Of a stretch of 64,000 nucleotides of DNA, positions 63,958 through 64,000 are shown one piece after another (within the stretch, counting starts at the first letter, position 1; every line of letters begins with the position of its first letter). The notes under the pieces were generated by a model that saw only the letters and a program-made list of their open reading frames with translations, was not told where the DNA came from and made no database searches. The stretch comes from Methanospirillum lacunae (lineage in GTDB: Archaea > Halobacteriota > Methanomicrobia > Methanomicrobiales > Methanospirillaceae): the NCBI RefSeq assembly GCF_003173355.1, contig NZ_QGMY01000002.1:917389-981388 (forward strand), written 5' to 3'. Made by a program: the position numbers and the translations under genes.

Positions 63958-64000
63958 CAGTTAGTAATCGCGGACTGAACACGTCGTTGCCTTCGTGCGT
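63958..64000 (-). rRNA. 23S ribosomal RNA, 3' end (partial)
   Basis: The minus strand reads ACGCACGAAGGCAACGACGTG, then TTCAGTCCGCGATTACTAAC, which matches the conserved 3' end of archaeal 23S rRNA (final GTACTAAC/ATTACTAAC element). Most of the gene lies beyond the window. The exact end is approximate. The ~80 bases between it and tRNA-Cys are an AT-rich transcribed spacer. Confidence 0.75.

Noticed and set aside
63606..63982. Minus-strand frames across the 5S rRNA and tRNA-Cys
   Set aside because: They are chance open frames in RNA genes.
1..64000. CRISPR array
   Set aside because: No series of evenly spaced direct repeats was seen anywhere in the window.

Overview
This window comes from a methanogenic euryarchaeon, most likely of the Methanomicrobiales and closest in flavour to Methanospirillum. 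Evidence: four genes of coenzyme F430 synthesis, methanogenesis marker protein 9, archaeal lipid (GGGP synthase), archaeal-type ThrRS, CobY, RaSEA for archaeosine, FtsZ beside a CdrS-like ribbon-helix-helix protein, an archaellin-like protein, F420-type formate dehydrogenase remnants and an archaeal 5S rRNA. Species assignment is inference from gene content.

Layout. 1-12.3 kb holds housekeeping genes: end of a helix-hairpin-helix protein, GGGP synthase, SpoU-type RNA methyltransferase, dcd, thrS, a DUF373 membrane protein, a coiled-coil protein, ftsZ with its small regulator, cobD-cobY, an ornithine cyclodeaminase-type protein and RaSEA. 12.4-25.7 kb is mixed: surface protein, tRNA-Ser, TPR protein, an aminotransferase next to a lone condensation-domain protein, a cupin-GNAT fusion with an isochorismatase-type hydrolase and a MerR regulator, HdeD- and SatP-type membrane proteins, a single archaellin-like protein, and DUF447/CitG-like/marker 9 genes. 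25.9-30.9 kb is cfbA-cfbE-cfbD-cfbB (nickel into the methyl-coenzyme M reductase cofactor), then ilvE and tRNA-Glu.

31-42 kb is an accessory island after tRNA-Glu. It has AT-rich and GC-rich patches, three copies of a decaying repeat, HicAB, two near-identical ~110-residue proteins bracketing a 1415-residue protein, small membrane proteins, a multiply frameshifted gene and a Fic protein. The 1415-residue protein reads as nucleoside phosphorylase/nucleosidase - TPR array - GreA/GreB C-terminal-like - PIN-like domains. That is the architecture of a stress or anti-virus conflict protein and is the most interesting item here.

42-53.3 kb is a transport region. A FecCD-type metal-complex importer has an ABC-2 exporter pair inserted between its ATPase and its binding protein. 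A methyltransferase gene separates it from a divergent five-gene Opp/nickel-type importer. 53.9-60.7 kb combines a tungstate/molybdate importer (wtpB-wtpC ... wtpA) with four secreted proteins carrying six domains in total that look like the sulfite-oxidase molybdopterin fold; two of these genes lie inside the operon by translational coupling. 61.2-63.2 kb is a dead fdhB and a truncated dead fdhA, possibly linked to the same Mo/W biology. The window ends, on the minus strand, with the 3' end of 23S rRNA, tRNA-Cys and 5S rRNA in that order.

All calls were made by reading the sequence; no database search was run.
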